NCBI RefSeq assembly: GCF_902833145.1
Contig: NZ_CADFEN010000003.1
Coordinates: forward strand, 434,001 to 498,000
Direction: 5' to 3'
From: Burkholderia sp. BCC0506
GTDB taxonomy: Bacteria > Pseudomonadota > Gammaproteobacteria > Burkholderiales > Burkholderiaceae
Length of the DNA: 64,000 bases
Positions 16,986-28,008 of the stretch are shown here, piece after piece. The position numbers and the translations under genes were made by a program. The notes under the pieces are model-generated. The model was not told where the DNA came from. It did no database searches and was given only the letters and a program-made list of their open reading frames with translations. Within the stretch, counting starts at the first letter, position 1. Each line of letters begins with the position of its first letter.

Positions 16986-17543
16986 ATGAAAACCGCACAG
17001 GAACTCCGCGTAGGCAACGTCGTGCAGATCGGCAACGATGCGTGGGTCATCGCAAAGACGGAATACAACAAGTCGGGCCGTAACGCCGCCGTCGTCAAGA
17101 TGAAGATGAAGAACCTGCTCACCAACGCAGGCCAGGAATCGGTCTACAAGGCCGACGACAAGTTCGACGTCGTCGTGCTCGACCGCAAGGAAGTGACGTA
17201 CTCGTACTTCGCCGACCCGATGTACGTGTTCATGGACGCCGACTACAACCAGTACGAAGTCGAAGCCGAAATGATGGGCGAAGCGCTGAACTACCTCGAA
17301 GACGGCATGGCTTGCGAAGTCGTGTTCTACAACGAGAAGGCGATCTCGGTCGAACTGCCGACGATCCTCGTTCGCGAAATCACCTACACGGAACCGGCCG
17401 TCAAGGGCGACACGTCGTCGGGCAAGGTGCTGAAGAACGCGAAGCTCGCGACCGGCTTCGAGCTGCAAGTGCCGCTGTTCTGCAATACCGGCGACAAGAT
17501 CGAAATCGATACGCGCACCAACGAATACCGCAGCCGCGCGTAA
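16986..17543 (+). CDS. efp: Translation elongation factor P
   Basis: Binds stalled ribosomes between the P and E sites and helps polyproline synthesis. It has 185 residues in three beta-barrel domains. Residue 32 in the tip of domain I is arginine ([10 protein letters not shown]), the target of EarP rhamnosylation; the lysine used by the EpmA pathway is absent. The ribosome site AGGA lies nine bases before the ATG, after a T-run. A clear terminator follows. Confidence 0.96.
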   Translation: MKTAQELRVGNVVQIGNDAWVIAKTEYNKSGRNAAVVKMKMKNLLTNAGQESVYKADDKFDVVVLDRKEVTYSYFADPMYVFMDADYNQYEVEAEMMGEALNYLEDGMACEVVFYNEKAISVELPTILVREITYTEPAVKGDTSSGKVLKNAKLATGFELQVPLFCNTGDKIEIDTRTNEYRSRA

Positions 17544-17567
17544 GCGTCAGCGTCGTCCGCATCGAAC

Positions 17568-17592
17568 AAAGCGCCCTTCGGGGCGCTTTTTG
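17568..17592 (+). terminator. Rho-independent terminator of efp
   Basis: AAAGCGCCC-TTCG-GGGCGCTTTTT, 25 bp after the efp stop; a stable tetraloop stem with a T-run. Confidence 0.9.
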
Positions 17593-17810
17593 TTTGTCTG
17601 GCGCCAACAGCTGCCACAAACCGACGCAATACGCAGCACAAAAGCCACCGGTAAAGATATTCAATTTGTATCATCGGTAACTGTTTTATAGCGTCCGAGA
17701 AATAATGCGCGTGACGCGTTCGGCGGGGCATAAAATCAATCTTTAATCCGACATGCGGCTGCGGTCCGCTGGCCGACAGCCCGCCTCTCTTGACTCGACT
17801 CGCGTCCACC

Positions 17811-19196
17811 ATGCCACACGCCCTGATTGTCGAAGACGATCCCAACAGCCTGTCAGGCCTCACCGCGCTGCTCGCCGCAGACGGCTTCTCGGTCGACACG
17901 GCCACGTCGCTCGCCGAAGCGCGCACGGCGCTCGGCCGCTCGATTCCCGACGTCGTGCTCGTCGACCTGAACCTGCCGGACGGCAGCGGGTTCGACCTGC
18001 TCCAGCACCTGCCGCAGCAACAGCCGAACGGCTCGCTGCCCGTGATCGTGCTGACGGGCAACGCGACGGTCGAGAGCGCCATCGAAGGCCTGCGTCACGG
18101 CATCTGGGACTACCTGCTGAAGCCGATCAACATTCCGCGCCTGCGCAGCCTGCTCGCACGGATTCCCCGCCCGTACGAACTGATCGACGAAGTGCAGTCG
18201 CTGCGTGCGTCGCTGCGCCATCTCGGCCGCTTCGGCGCACTGGTCGGCCGCAGCGACGCGATGCAGCACGTGTACGACATGATCGAGCACAACGCCCGCA
18301 CCGAGACGGCCGTGCTGTTCTCGGGCGAAGCCGGCACCGGCAAGAAGCTGGCGGCGCGCACGCTGCATGAACTGAGCCGGCGCCGCAAGGGGCCGTTCGT
18401 CTCGTTCGACTGCCGCATGCTCGCACAGGGCGGCCGGCACGGCGCGTCGCTCGACAGCGTGCTGTTCGGCCATGAACGCGGCGCGTTCGACGGCGCCGAG
18501 CGCCGTGAATCCGGCCTGTTCGAACAAGCCGGCGGCGGCACGCTGTTCCTCGACGAAATCACCGCGCTGCCGCTCGTGCTGCAGGAGGCGCTGCTGCACG
18601 CGCTCGATTCGCAGAACTTCGTGCGAATCGGCGGCACGAGTTCGATCACCAGCGATTTCCGGCTGATCGCGGCCACGCGCCGCCCGGCGCGCGAAGCGGT
18701 GGCAAACGGCACGCTGCGCGAGGACCTGTGGCTGCGCCTCGACGCCGCGTCGATCACGATGCCGCCGCTGCGCGAGCGCGACGGCGACGCGCTCGCGATC
18801 GCGGACGCGCAGATCGACGAACTGAACCGCGAGGCGCGCGCAACCGGCCGCAGCACGACCGACAAGCGCGCCGCGCCGGGTTTCGTGCGCGAATGCCTGT
18901 CGTACGAATGGCCGGGCAACGTGCGCGAGCTGCAGGAACGCGTGCGCTTCGCGTACGACGCGTCGGGCGACTTCATCGAGACGCTGCGTGCAGGCGAGGC
19001 CAGCTTCTCCGCGGGCGCCGCGCTGAACGGCAGCAGCGTGCAGATCAAGGTCGGCACGCCGCTGTCGGACGTCGAGGATCTGCTGATCCGCGCGACGCTC
19101 GACGCGGTCGGCGGGACGCGCCACCGCGCGGCGACGCTGCTCGGCATCAGCCCGAAGACGCTGTACAACAAGCTTCAGCGGATGAAGGTGAACTGA
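17811..19196 (+). CDS. Response regulator with AAA+ and Fis domains, altered GAFTGA loop
   Basis: A 461-residue regulator built as receiver (1-125, phosphoacceptor Asp52 in VLVDLNLPDG), AAA+ domain (about 140-375, Walker A GEAGTGKK near 170, Walker B GGGTLFLDEI) and a C-terminal Fis-type helix-turn-helix (HRAATLLGISPKTLYNKLQ). This is the NtrC plan, but the sigma-54 contact loop GAFTGA reads GAFDGA (residues 224-229). No histidine kinase is adjacent, so it is an orphan receiver here. Whether it still activates sigma-54 promoters is open. The 267-bp gap upstream contains the efp terminator and an AT-rich stretch. Confidence 0.9.
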   Translation: MPHALIVEDDPNSLSGLTALLAADGFSVDTATSLAEARTALGRSIPDVVLVDLNLPDGSGFDLLQHLPQQQPNGSLPVIVLTGNATVESAIEGLRHGIWDYLLKPINIPRLRSLLARIPRPYELIDEVQSLRASLRHLGRFGALVGRSDAMQHVYDMIEHNARTETAVLFSGEAGTGKKLAARTLHELSRRRKGPFVSFDCRMLAQGGRHGASLDSVLFGHERGAFDGAERRESGLFEQAGGGTLFLDEITALPLVLQEALLHALDSQNFVRIGGTSSITSDFRLIAATRRPAREAVANGTLREDLWLRLDAASITMPPLRERDGDALAIADAQIDELNREARATGRSTTDKRAAPGFVRECLSYEWPGNVRELQERVRFAYDASGDFIETLRAGEASFSAGAALNGSSVQIKVGTPLSDVEDLLIRATLDAVGGTRHRAATLLGISPKTLYNKLQRMKVN

Positions 19197-19290
19197 GCGG
19201 CGGCCCTTGATGCGGGTGTTGATTGGATGTGACCGTTAGTTGCGTCCAACCCCGCCTCGGCGACAACCGGGTCGGGCTGCCGCAACCCGT

Positions 19291-19320
19291 AAAAAAGCCG
19301 CGCTACCTGCGCGGCTTTTT
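19291..19320. terminator. Bidirectional rho-independent terminator
   Basis: A6-GCCGCGC-TACCT-GCGCGGC-T5 between the response regulator (+) and nagZ (-). It also ends the long minus-strand operon that finishes with nagZ. Confidence 0.9.
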
Positions 19321-19366
19321 CATTTGAAGCGGCCGGAACGGCGCGATTCGCGCCCTCCCTGCCCGC

Positions 19367-20395
19367 TTACGCCAGCGCGCTGTTCAACAGCGCCCGCGCC
19401 TGCAGATACTCGGGCTGCGCGATCAGCTTGTCCCACTTGAGCGCCTTGCCGCGCGCACGCATCCGCTTGATGCGGCGCACCGAATCCGCCGAGGCCCGCG
19501 CCTTCAGCCCGTTCAGCACGACTTCGGCCGCGTCCGGCTGGTTGCAGACGAGCACCATGTCGCAACCGGCGGCAAGCGCGGCATCGGCCGCCTGCGTGAG
19601 CGTGCCGCCTTCGCGGGCCGCCTCCATCGACAGGTCGTCGCTGAAGATCGCGCCCGTGAAGCCGAGCTTGCCGCGCAGGATATCCTGCAGCCATACGCGC
19701 GAGAACCCGGCCGGCCGCCGGTCGACCTGCGTGTAGATCACGTGCGCCGGAATCACCGCGGACAGCGACAGCCCGAGCCAGTCGTACGGCGCGACGTCCT
19801 GCGCGAGGATCGCCTCGAGCGTGCGGTCGTCGGTCGGCAGCGCGACGTGCGAATCGGCCTCCGCGAAGCCGTGCCCGGGGAAATGCTTGCCGCAGTTCGC
19901 CATGCCGGCGAGCGACAGCCCGTGGTTCAGGCTCTTCGCGAGCAGCGTGACGACGCGCGGGTCGCGATGAAACGCCCGATCGCCGATCACCTTCGAGTGC
20001 CCGTAGTCGAGATCGAGCACGGGGGTGAAGCTCATGTCGATCCCGCACGCGCGCAGCTCGGCGGCCAGGATGTACCCGACGGCGGTCGCGACCTTCGTCG
20101 CGAGCAGCACGTCGCGATCCCACAGTTCGCCGAGGTGGCGCATCGCGGGCAGCACGGTGAAGCCGTCGGTGCGGAACCGCTGCACGCGCCCGCCTTCGTG
20201 ATCGACGGCGATCAGGATGTCTTCGCGCACCGCGCGGATCGCGTCGGTCAGCGCGGTCAGCTGCGCACGATTCTGGAAGTGCCGCGCGAACAGGATCACG
20301 CCGCCGGTATTCGGATGCGCGAGGCGCCGCGCATCGTCGCGCGACAGGGTCGTGCCGACGACGTCGAGCATGACCGGGCCGGGAGTCGTTTTCAT
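19367..20395 (-). CDS. nagZ: Beta-N-acetylhexosaminidase
   Basis: Family 3 glycosidase that removes N-acetylglucosamine from anhydro-muropeptides in cell-wall recycling; its products feed AmpR-controlled beta-lactamase induction in species that have that system. The NagZ motif with the catalytic histidine is GKHFPGHGFAEADSH near residue 165, and the catalytic aspartate is in FSDDLSMEA near 245. It is 342 residues, the standard length, with a start 16 bases after the acpS stop. It is the last gene of the lepA-to-nagZ run. Confidence 0.95.
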   Translation of the reverse strand: MKTTPGPVMLDVVGTTLSRDDARRLAHPNTGGVILFARHFQNRAQLTALTDAIRAVREDILIAVDHEGGRVQRFRTDGFTVLPAMRHLGELWDRDVLLATKVATAVGYILAAELRACGIDMSFTPVLDLDYGHSKVIGDRAFHRDPRVVTLLAKSLNHGLSLAGMANCGKHFPGHGFAEADSHVALPTDDRTLEAILAQDVAPYDWLGLSLSAVIPAHVIYTQVDRRPAGFSRVWLQDILRGKLGFTGAIFSDDLSMEAAREGGTLTQAADAALAAGCDMVLVCNQPDAAEVVLNGLKARASADSVRRIKRMRARGKALKWDKLIAQPEYLQARALLNSALA

Positions 20396-20411
20396 CGAAT
20401 CGTGAATTCCG

Positions 20412-20846
20412 TCAGGAAGAAGTTCGGGAAACAGGTGCAGTGCCAGGCGCGGCGTCCGTCTCGGCGACCACGAACGACACCGCGTAGTCGCGTTCGTCGC
20501 TGACCGTCACGCGTGCCGTGATGCCGCGCGCGGCCAGCCAGTCGGCCAGCTCGCCCGATGCGACCACGTACGGCTCGCCGCTCGGGTGATTGAGCGTCTG
20601 CAGCGCGCGCCACGTCATCGGCCAGTGCATGCCGAGCCCGATCGCCTTCGAGAACGCTTCCTTCGCGGAGAAGCGCGTCGCGAGAAACGCGATGCCGCGC
20701 GCCTCGGAGCGGGCGCGCCGCGCGTGGAACACGCGCAGTTCGTCGGGGCCGAGCACCTTCTCGGCAAACCGGCCGCCCGTGCGTTCGAGCACGGCCGCGA
20801 CGCGGCTCACCTGCGCGATGTCGGTACCGATGCCGTAGATCGCCAT
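20412..20846 (-). CDS. acpS: Holo-[acyl-carrier-protein] synthase
   Basis: Transfers 4'-phosphopantetheine from CoA to serine of the acyl carrier protein, the acpP product encoded further up this strand. Metal-binding aspartate is in [15 protein letters not shown] (residues 1-15), and the second conserved box is [17 protein letters not shown] near 60. With the ATG at 20846 it has 144 residues; earlier in-frame codons overlap the pdxJ-acpS gap. It sits between pdxJ and nagZ, the common proteobacterial order. Confidence 0.95.
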   Translation of the reverse strand: MAIYGIGTDIAQVSRVAAVLERTGGRFAEKVLGPDELRVFHARRARSEARGIAFLATRFSAKEAFSKAIGLGMHWPMTWRALQTLNHPSGEPYVVASGELADWLAARGITARVTVSDERDYAVSFVVAETDAAPGTAPVSRTSS

Positions 20847-20927
20847 GTCAATCTCCGCCGGGGTGGCCCGGCGAGGCCGGGTCAAGCGTGTCGCAAACGG
20901 CGTGCGGGGCGCGACGGCACCGCATCG

Positions 20928-21704
20928 TCAGCGCGCGCCGCCGTGCAGCGCGGCGACGCGTGCGGCGACCATGATCGCCTTCATCTCGCGCACCGCATTG
21001 TCCCAGCCCGCGAAGATCGCGTGCGCGACGATCGCGTGGCCGATGTTCAGCTCGACGATCCCGTCGATCGCGGCGATCTGCTGCACGTTCGTGTAGTGCA
21101 GCCCGTGGCCCGCATTGACCTTCAGGCCAAGCTGCGCGCCGGCCTTCACGCCCGCGACGATGCGCTCGTATTCGCGCTGCTGCTCCGCTTCGTCGTGCGC
21201 TTCGGCGTAGCGGCCCGTATGCAGCTCGATCACGGGCGCGCCCGCTTCGTGCGCGGCGCGGATCTGCGTATCGTCCGGGTCGATGAACAGCGACACGCGC
21301 ACTCCCACGTCGGCGAGCTGCTTGCATGCCGCGCGCACCGCCTCGAAGTGGCCGGCGACATCGAGACCGCCTTCGGTCGTCAGTTCCTCGCGCTTCTCCG
21401 GCACGAGACATGCGTCGTGCGGACGCACTTCGCAGGCGATGTCCAGCATCTCGGCCGTCACCGCGCATTCGAGGTTCATGCGCGTCTTCAGCAGCGGGCG
21501 CAGCGTGCGCACGTCGGCGTCGACGATGTGACGGCGATCCTCGCGCAGATGCAGCGTGATCGCGTCCGCGCCCGCCTCTTCGGCGGCGAGCGCCGCGCGG
21601 ATCGGATCGGGATAGCGCGTGCCGCGCGCATTGCGCAGCGTCGCGACGTGGTCGATGTTCACGCCGAGGTCGATGGCGGTGGGCGTTGTCAGGAAGAAGC
21701 TCAT
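20928..21704 (-). CDS. pdxJ: Pyridoxine 5'-phosphate synthase
   Basis: Last ring-closing step of the DXP-dependent vitamin B6 pathway, condensing 3-amino-1-hydroxyacetone phosphate with deoxyxylulose phosphate. The 258-residue barrel starts with [17 protein letters not shown], the family signature, and continues with HLREDRRHI and the glycine-rich end [13 protein letters not shown]. Its ATG overlaps the recO stop by 4 bases, implying coupling. An 81-bp gap follows to acpS. Confidence 0.95.
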   Translation of the reverse strand: MSFFLTTPTAIDLGVNIDHVATLRNARGTRYPDPIRAALAAEEAGADAITLHLREDRRHIVDADVRTLRPLLKTRMNLECAVTAEMLDIACEVRPHDACLVPEKREELTTEGGLDVAGHFEAVRAACKQLADVGVRVSLFIDPDDTQIRAAHEAGAPVIELHTGRYAEAHDEAEQQREYERIVAGVKAGAQLGLKVNAGHGLHYTNVQQIAAIDGIVELNIGHAIVAHAIFAGWDNAVREMKAIMVAARVAALHGGAR

Positions 21705-22543
21705 AGGTTTTGCAGGTCGATCAGGATCTGACGCGTGGCGAGCGGCGTACCGCCGAGATAGGTGTTCAGCAGGAAGCGCATCAGCGTCTTGCTCTGCGCG
21801 ACCGTCTGGGCTCGATGGTAATCGTCCTGCTCCATGTCGAGCAACGTCTGGCCGGTGATGACCGGCCAGTGCGACGGCACGTCGTCGTCCGCATTGCGCA
21901 CGCCGCGTTCCGGATCGAACACGTAGCGGCGCTCGGGTTCAACCGCGCGGCGGGCGACCGTGCGGTTCAGCGCCATCGCATAGCCGGTCTCGCGCAACAG
22001 CACGCGCTCGAACGAGCGCAGCACCTGCACCGCGGGCTCGCCGTGCGCGAGACGCGTGAGGGTCAGCACGTAATGATTGAACAGCGGCGGCTGCGGATCC
22101 TCGCGCGCGCAGAATTTCACGAGCAGCTCGTTCGCATAGAAACCGCACAACAGCCCGTCGCCGACAAGCGGCAGCATCCCGCCGACCCACTCGGCGCCCG
22201 TCAGCGTGCGCACCTCGGATTTGCCGGACCACGACAGCAGCAGCGGCTGGAAGGTCTGCAATACGCCGCGCAGCGCGGAGTGCGGGCGCTTCGCGCCCTT
22301 CGCGACGAGCGCGAGCCGGCCATGATCGCGCGTCAGCACGTCGACGATCAGGCTCGTTTCCCGATACGGATAGCTGTGCAGCACGAACGCCGGCTGCTCG
22401 GCGACGCGGAAATCGGACGTGCGAGACGTCGCGCGCCGCGCCTTGCGCGGCGGTTCGGGCGGTGCCGGCAATGGCGCGTCGTTCGCGCCGGCCGTCACCG
22501 CGTCTTCGGTCGACGTCAGCGCGTCATTCGTACCCATAGGCAC
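21701..22543 (-). CDS. recO: DNA repair protein RecO
   Basis: Helps RecR load RecA on SSB-covered single-stranded DNA in the RecFOR pathway. The N-terminal OB fold is recognisable ([24 protein letters not shown] near residues 52-75), followed by the helical domain with YANELLVKF. At 280 residues it carries about 45 extra N-terminal residues that look disordered. The start at 22543 overlaps the era end by 20 bases; an ATG two codons later (22537) is possible. Confidence 0.92.
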   Translation of the reverse strand: MPMGTNDALTSTEDAVTAGANDAPLPAPPEPPRKARRATSRTSDFRVAEQPAFVLHSYPYRETSLIVDVLTRDHGRLALVAKGAKRPHSALRGVLQTFQPLLLSWSGKSEVRTLTGAEWVGGMLPLVGDGLLCGFYANELLVKFCAREDPQPPLFNHYVLTLTRLAHGEPAVQVLRSFERVLLRETGYAMALNRTVARRAVEPERRYVFDPERGVRNADDDVPSHWPVITGQTLLDMEQDDYHRAQTVAQSKTLMRFLLNTYLGGTPLATRQILIDLQNL

Positions 22544-23423
22544 GCAGCCCCGCCTCGTTGTCGGCCCAGCCGCTCTTCACCTTCACGAAGGTCTCGAGAT
22601 ACACGGGGCCGTCGAACAGCTTCTCCATGTCCATCCGCGCCTCGGTGCTGATCTGCTTGAGTTTCTCGCCCTTCTTGCCGATCACCATCGCCTTGTGCGA
22701 ATCGCGCTCGACCAGGATCGTCGCGAAGATGCGCTTCAGGCGCCCCTCCTCCTCGAACTTGTCGATCAGCACGGTGCTCGTGTACGGCAGCTCGTCGCCG
22801 GTCCAGCGGAACACCTTCTCGCGCAGGATTTCGGCTGCGAGAAAGCGCGAGCTGCGGTCGGTCAGTTCGTCCTCGCCGTAGATCGGCTCGCCTTCCGGCA
22901 GGTACGGCTTGATCGTGTCCAGCAGGCGCTTGATGTCTTCCGGCCGCTGTGCCGACAGCGGCACGAGCTCGGTGAATTCGCGCAGCTCGCTCACCTTCTG
23001 CATGAACGGGAACAGCGTGGCCTTGTCGGTCACGCGATCGATCTTGTTCGCGATCAGCAGCGTCGGCATGCCGGGCGGAATCAGGTCGAGCACCTTCTGG
23101 TCGTCGGGCCCGAAGCGGCCGGCCTCGATCACGAACAGGATCACGTCGACCGACGTCAGCGTCGACGTGACCGCGCGGTTGAGCGAACGGTTCAGCGCGG
23201 TGCTGTGACGGGTCTGGAAGCCCGGCGTGTCGACGAACACGAATTGCGCGTCGTCGACCGTGTTGATGCCGGTGATGCGGTGGCGGGTCGTCTGCGCCTT
23301 GCGCGACGTGATGCTGATCTTCTGGCCGACGAGTGCGTTCATCAACGTCGACTTGCCGACGTTCGGGCGGCCCACGATCGCGATCATGCCGCAACGGAAA
23401 CCGGTAGGAGCGGGAGTGTTCAT
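22524..23423 (-). CDS. era: GTPase Era
   Basis: Essential GTPase that binds the 3' end of 16S rRNA during 30S assembly. G1 is [10 protein letters not shown]3 is VDTPGFQT, G4 is NKIDRV; the C-terminal KH domain ends in [20 protein letters not shown]-like sequence. It is 299 residues, the normal length. It follows rnc (60-bp gap) and overlaps recO, the conserved rnc-era-recO order that ties rRNA processing to ribosome assembly. Confidence 0.96.
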   Translation of the reverse strand: MNTPAPTGFRCGMIAIVGRPNVGKSTLMNALVGQKISITSRKAQTTRHRITGINTVDDAQFVFVDTPGFQTRHSTALNRSLNRAVTSTLTSVDVILFVIEAGRFGPDDQKVLDLIPPGMPTLLIANKIDRVTDKATLFPFMQKVSELREFTELVPLSAQRPEDIKRLLDTIKPYLPEGEPIYGEDELTDRSSRFLAAEILREKVFRWTGDELPYTSTVLIDKFEEEGRLKRIFATILVERDSHKAMVIGKKGEKLKQISTEARMDMEKLFDGPVYLETFVKVKSGWADNEAGLRAYGYE

Positions 23424-23483
23424 ATCGTTTGGGAGACAGGTTCGGAAACGGCCGCGCGGCGCGCGGCACGATCGATGGGCAAT

Positions 23484-24710
23484 TCAGTGGTCGGCATCGG
23501 CCACGCGCGCCTGCGCGGCAGCAAGACTCGCGCCGCCGGGCGGCGTATCGGCGTCGGTCGCCGCGGCGTCGCGCGCGCGCGCAGGCGTGCGCGTGGCGGA
23601 ATCGGTGCCCGTGGCAGGCTTGTCGGCCGACGAGGCTGCCGGATCGGCTGCGTGGCCGGCCGGCTTGTCGGCTGCGCGCGGCGCGGCCTCCGCGGACTTT
23701 TCCGCGGCCTTGTCGGGCCGCTCGGCCGGTTTGTCGGCAACCTTGTCGGTCGCGGGCTTCGCCGCCCGTTCGCCCTTGTCCGCCGCCGGCTCGACATGCG
23801 CCGCGCGAATCGCCGCCATCGGTGCAACGGCCGGCTCGGTACCCGTCGCCGCAGCCGCGGTTGCAGCCGGCGCCGCGCCGGCCGCCCTGGCCTCGCGCGC
23901 CGCCGCACGTTCCTTCCGCTCGGGCGAGCGCAGGTCGAGCGCTTCCTGCACGCCCTTCACGCCCGGCACGATCTCGGGTTCGGCATGCTTGGACCCGCGC
24001 GCGTTTTTCGAGCGCTTCGGCTTCGCGGCCAGCATCGGCGCGGCCGCCATCACTTCGTCGAGCGCCTTCTTCGCGGCGGCCTGCTCGGCCGCGCGCCGGC
24101 TCGCGCCGGAGCCCGATACCTTCACGTCCAGCTTCGGCACCGTGCACTCGACCTCGAACTGCTGATTGTGCGCCGCACCATGCGTCGCGACGACCGTATA
24201 GGTCGGCAGCGCGATCTTGTGCCCCTGCAGGTATTCCTGCAGCAGCGTCTTCGCGTCCTTGCCGAGCGTGCGCGGATCGATATGGTCGAGAATCGGGATA
24301 TAGAGGCGCTTGATGACCCCTTGGGCGGCTTCGAAGCCGCCATCGAGGAACACGGCCCCGATGATGGCTTCGAACGCGTCCGCGAGGATCGACGGGCGAC
24401 GGAATCCGCCGCTGCGCAGCTCGCCCTCGCCCAGCCGCAGGCCGTCCGAGATATTCAGGGCCTGAGCAATTTCGTACAGCGACTGCTGTTTGACGAGATT
24501 GGCGCGTACGCGCGACAGGTCGCCTTCGTCCAGCTTGCCGAAACGCTGGAACAAAAGGGCGGCCACCGCGCAATTCAGAACGGAGTCGCCGAGAAACTCG
24601 AGCCGTTCGTTGTGCGTGGCACTGTGACTGCGATGGGTCAAAGCCTGGCGCAACAATTCCGCATTGCGAAATTCGTAGCGCAGCCGGCTTTCCAACTGGG
24701 ATAGGGGCAT
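23484..24710 (-). CDS. rnc: Ribonuclease III with a long low-complexity C-terminal tail
   Basis: Cuts double-stranded RNA in rRNA maturation and mRNA control. Residues 1-150 form the nuclease domain with the signature [12 protein letters not shown], and 155-225 the double-stranded RNA binding domain (LQEYLQG to [13 protein letters not shown]). A usual RNase III ends here, near residue 228. This one runs to 408, with a tail rich in Ala, Lys, Asp and Pro: first a charged segment ([17 protein letters not shown] near 255-270), then repeated DKPA-type units. The ATG at 24710 ([10 protein letters not shown]) fits the family; the frame opens further upstream without support. Confidence 0.93.
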   Translation of the reverse strand: MPLSQLESRLRYEFRNAELLRQALTHRSHSATHNERLEFLGDSVLNCAVAALLFQRFGKLDEGDLSRVRANLVKQQSLYEIAQALNISDGLRLGEGELRSGGFRRPSILADAFEAIIGAVFLDGGFEAAQGVIKRLYIPILDHIDPRTLGKDAKTLLQEYLQGHKIALPTYTVVATHGAAHNQQFEVECTVPKLDVKVSGSGASRRAAEQAAAKKALDEVMAAAPMLAAKPKRSKNARGSKHAEPEIVPGVKGVQEALDLRSPERKERAAAREARAAGAAPAATAAAATGTEPAVAPMAAIRAAHVEPAADKGERAAKPATDKVADKPAERPDKAAEKSAEAAPRAADKPAGHAADPAASSADKPATGTDSATRTPARARDAAATDADTPPGGASLAAAQARVADADH

Positions 24711-24864
24711 GTGCAGGAGTATAACGCGGGCGCCCGGTCGGGCCGAAACGGCACGGCCGGACACGAAAAGGCGTGACGAGGCGGTGTTACCGCCGGTTCT
24801 TAAAGTAGTTCTGCAATACGCGACGCGGCCCGTGCGCCGCGTATTGCGTGTGAATCGAATGCGG

Positions 24865-25758
24865 TCAGTTGAAGGAACCGATGCGCTTCAGGTCGCCGAA
24901 GTTCATCCAGATGAAGAACGCGCGGCCGACGATGTTCTGGTCCGGCACGAAACCCCAGTAGCGGCTGTCCGCGCTGTTGTCGCGGTTGTCGCCCATCATG
25001 AAGTAGTGACCGGGCGGCACCTTGCAGATCACGCCGCGGCTGTTGTACGTGCAGTTGTCGCGATACGGATAGTCGTAGGCGCCCATGACGAACGGCGGCA
25101 CGGCCGGGTTGTTGAGGATCGCGTTCTTCTTGCTGCCGATCGTTTCCTCGAACTGCTTCGCGTAATTCTGGCGCTCGTCGTCGAAGTAATCGGGCAGCGG
25201 CGTTTCGGGCACCGGCTGGCCGTTGATCGTGAGTTGCTTGTCCTGGTACGCGACCGTATCGCCCGGCAGGCCGATCACCCGCTTGATGTAGTCGACCGAC
25301 TCGTCCTTCGGATAGCGGAACACGACGACGTCGCCGCGCGACAGCGGGCTGCCCTGCGTGATCTTCGTGTTGGTGACCGGCAGGCGCAGCCCGTACTCGA
25401 ACTTGTTGACGAGGATGAAATCGCCGACGAGCAGCGTCGGTACCATCGAGCCCGACGGAATCTTGAACGGCTCGACGACGAACGAACGCACGACGAACAC
25501 GGCCAGGATCACCGGGAAGAAGCTCGCCGTGTACTCGAGCCACCACGGCTGGCGCAGCTTTTCGTCACGCAGCTTCGAACGCGTCTGCGCCGCGTTTTCG
25601 TCCGCGAAACGCTTGTCGATGCGCGACTGCTGGCGATCGAACTCCTCGATCGCCGAGTCGGCCGCCTTGCGACGCCGCGGCAGGAACACCAGTTTGTCCA
25701 GCACCCACGCTACACCCGTCACGACGACGAGCACAAAAAGAATCAGCGCAAAATTCAT
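24865..25758 (-). CDS. lepB: Signal peptidase I
   Basis: Cleaves signal peptides from exported proteins. The N-terminus ([20 protein letters not shown]) and a second segment near residues 65-85 are membrane anchors. The catalytic serine lies in [13 protein letters not shown], the general-base lysine in [13 protein letters not shown], and box E in [11 protein letters not shown]. At 297 residues it has the expected size. It is 16 bases downstream of lepA, as in most proteobacteria. Confidence 0.95.
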   Translation of the reverse strand: MNFALILFVLVVVTGVAWVLDKLVFLPRRRKAADSAIEEFDRQQSRIDKRFADENAAQTRSKLRDEKLRQPWWLEYTASFFPVILAVFVVRSFVVEPFKIPSGSMVPTLLVGDFILVNKFEYGLRLPVTNTKITQGSPLSRGDVVVFRYPKDESVDYIKRVIGLPGDTVAYQDKQLTINGQPVPETPLPDYFDDERQNYAKQFEETIGSKKNAILNNPAVPPFVMGAYDYPYRDNCTYNSRGVICKVPPGHYFMMGDNRDNSADSRYWGFVPDQNIVGRAFFIWMNFGDLKRIGSFN

Positions 25759-25774
25759 AAAAGGATCAGTCCTG

Positions 25775-27568
<1,794 letters not shown>

Positions 27569-27764
27569 TCAGTGCCGATCAAGCGAAAAAGGCGCGCTCG
27601 ACGACTGCGGAGCACGCCTTGTAAGTCGGTGAAAAAACGGCTTATTTTAGCCGAAAAGGCTTACGCCGGGCGGGATTTCGGACGCTACGCCGCGCGGGGT
27701 CCGGCTGAGCCGCCCGCCGGATCGGGCCCCGTGCGACGCGACGGCGGCCGGCGGCGGGCCGGAT

Positions 27765-28001
27765 TCAGCGCCGGGCCGCCAGCGCGTCGCGCACCCGCGC
27801 GGCGTCGAACCGGTGGCGACACACTTCCACGCCGTCCAGCAGCAGCACGGGCACGTCCTCGTCGTAACGCGCGACGAGCGCCGCATCGGTGTCGATGTCG
27901 ATGTAGTCGACCGCGACGCCGAATTCGGCCGCCACCGGCGCCAGGGCGTCGCGCATGTCGTCGCACAGGTGGCACCAGCCGCGGCCGTAGAGCGTGAACA
28001 T
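27765..28001 (-). CDS. Glutaredoxin-like protein, DUF836 type
   Basis: A 78-residue thioredoxin-fold protein with the redox motif CHLC at the N-terminus (GWCHLCDDM), the VPVLLLDG cis-proline segment and the YIDIDTD strand. It resembles the small family of glutaredoxin-like proteins (DUF836), whose substrates are not known. It lies 7 bases after the degQ stop and so is the last gene of the rpoE transcript before lepA; a link to oxidative envelope stress is inference. Confidence 0.85.
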   Translation of the reverse strand: MFTLYGRGWCHLCDDMRDALAPVAAEFGVAVDYIDIDTDAALVARYDEDVPVLLLDGVEVCRHRFDAARVRDALAARR

Positions 28002-28008
28002 CCGCGCG

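Noticed and set aside
22419-24704. 761-codon plus-strand frame opposite recO, era and rnc
   Set aside because: Covers three well-supported minus-strand genes and lacks any known domain.
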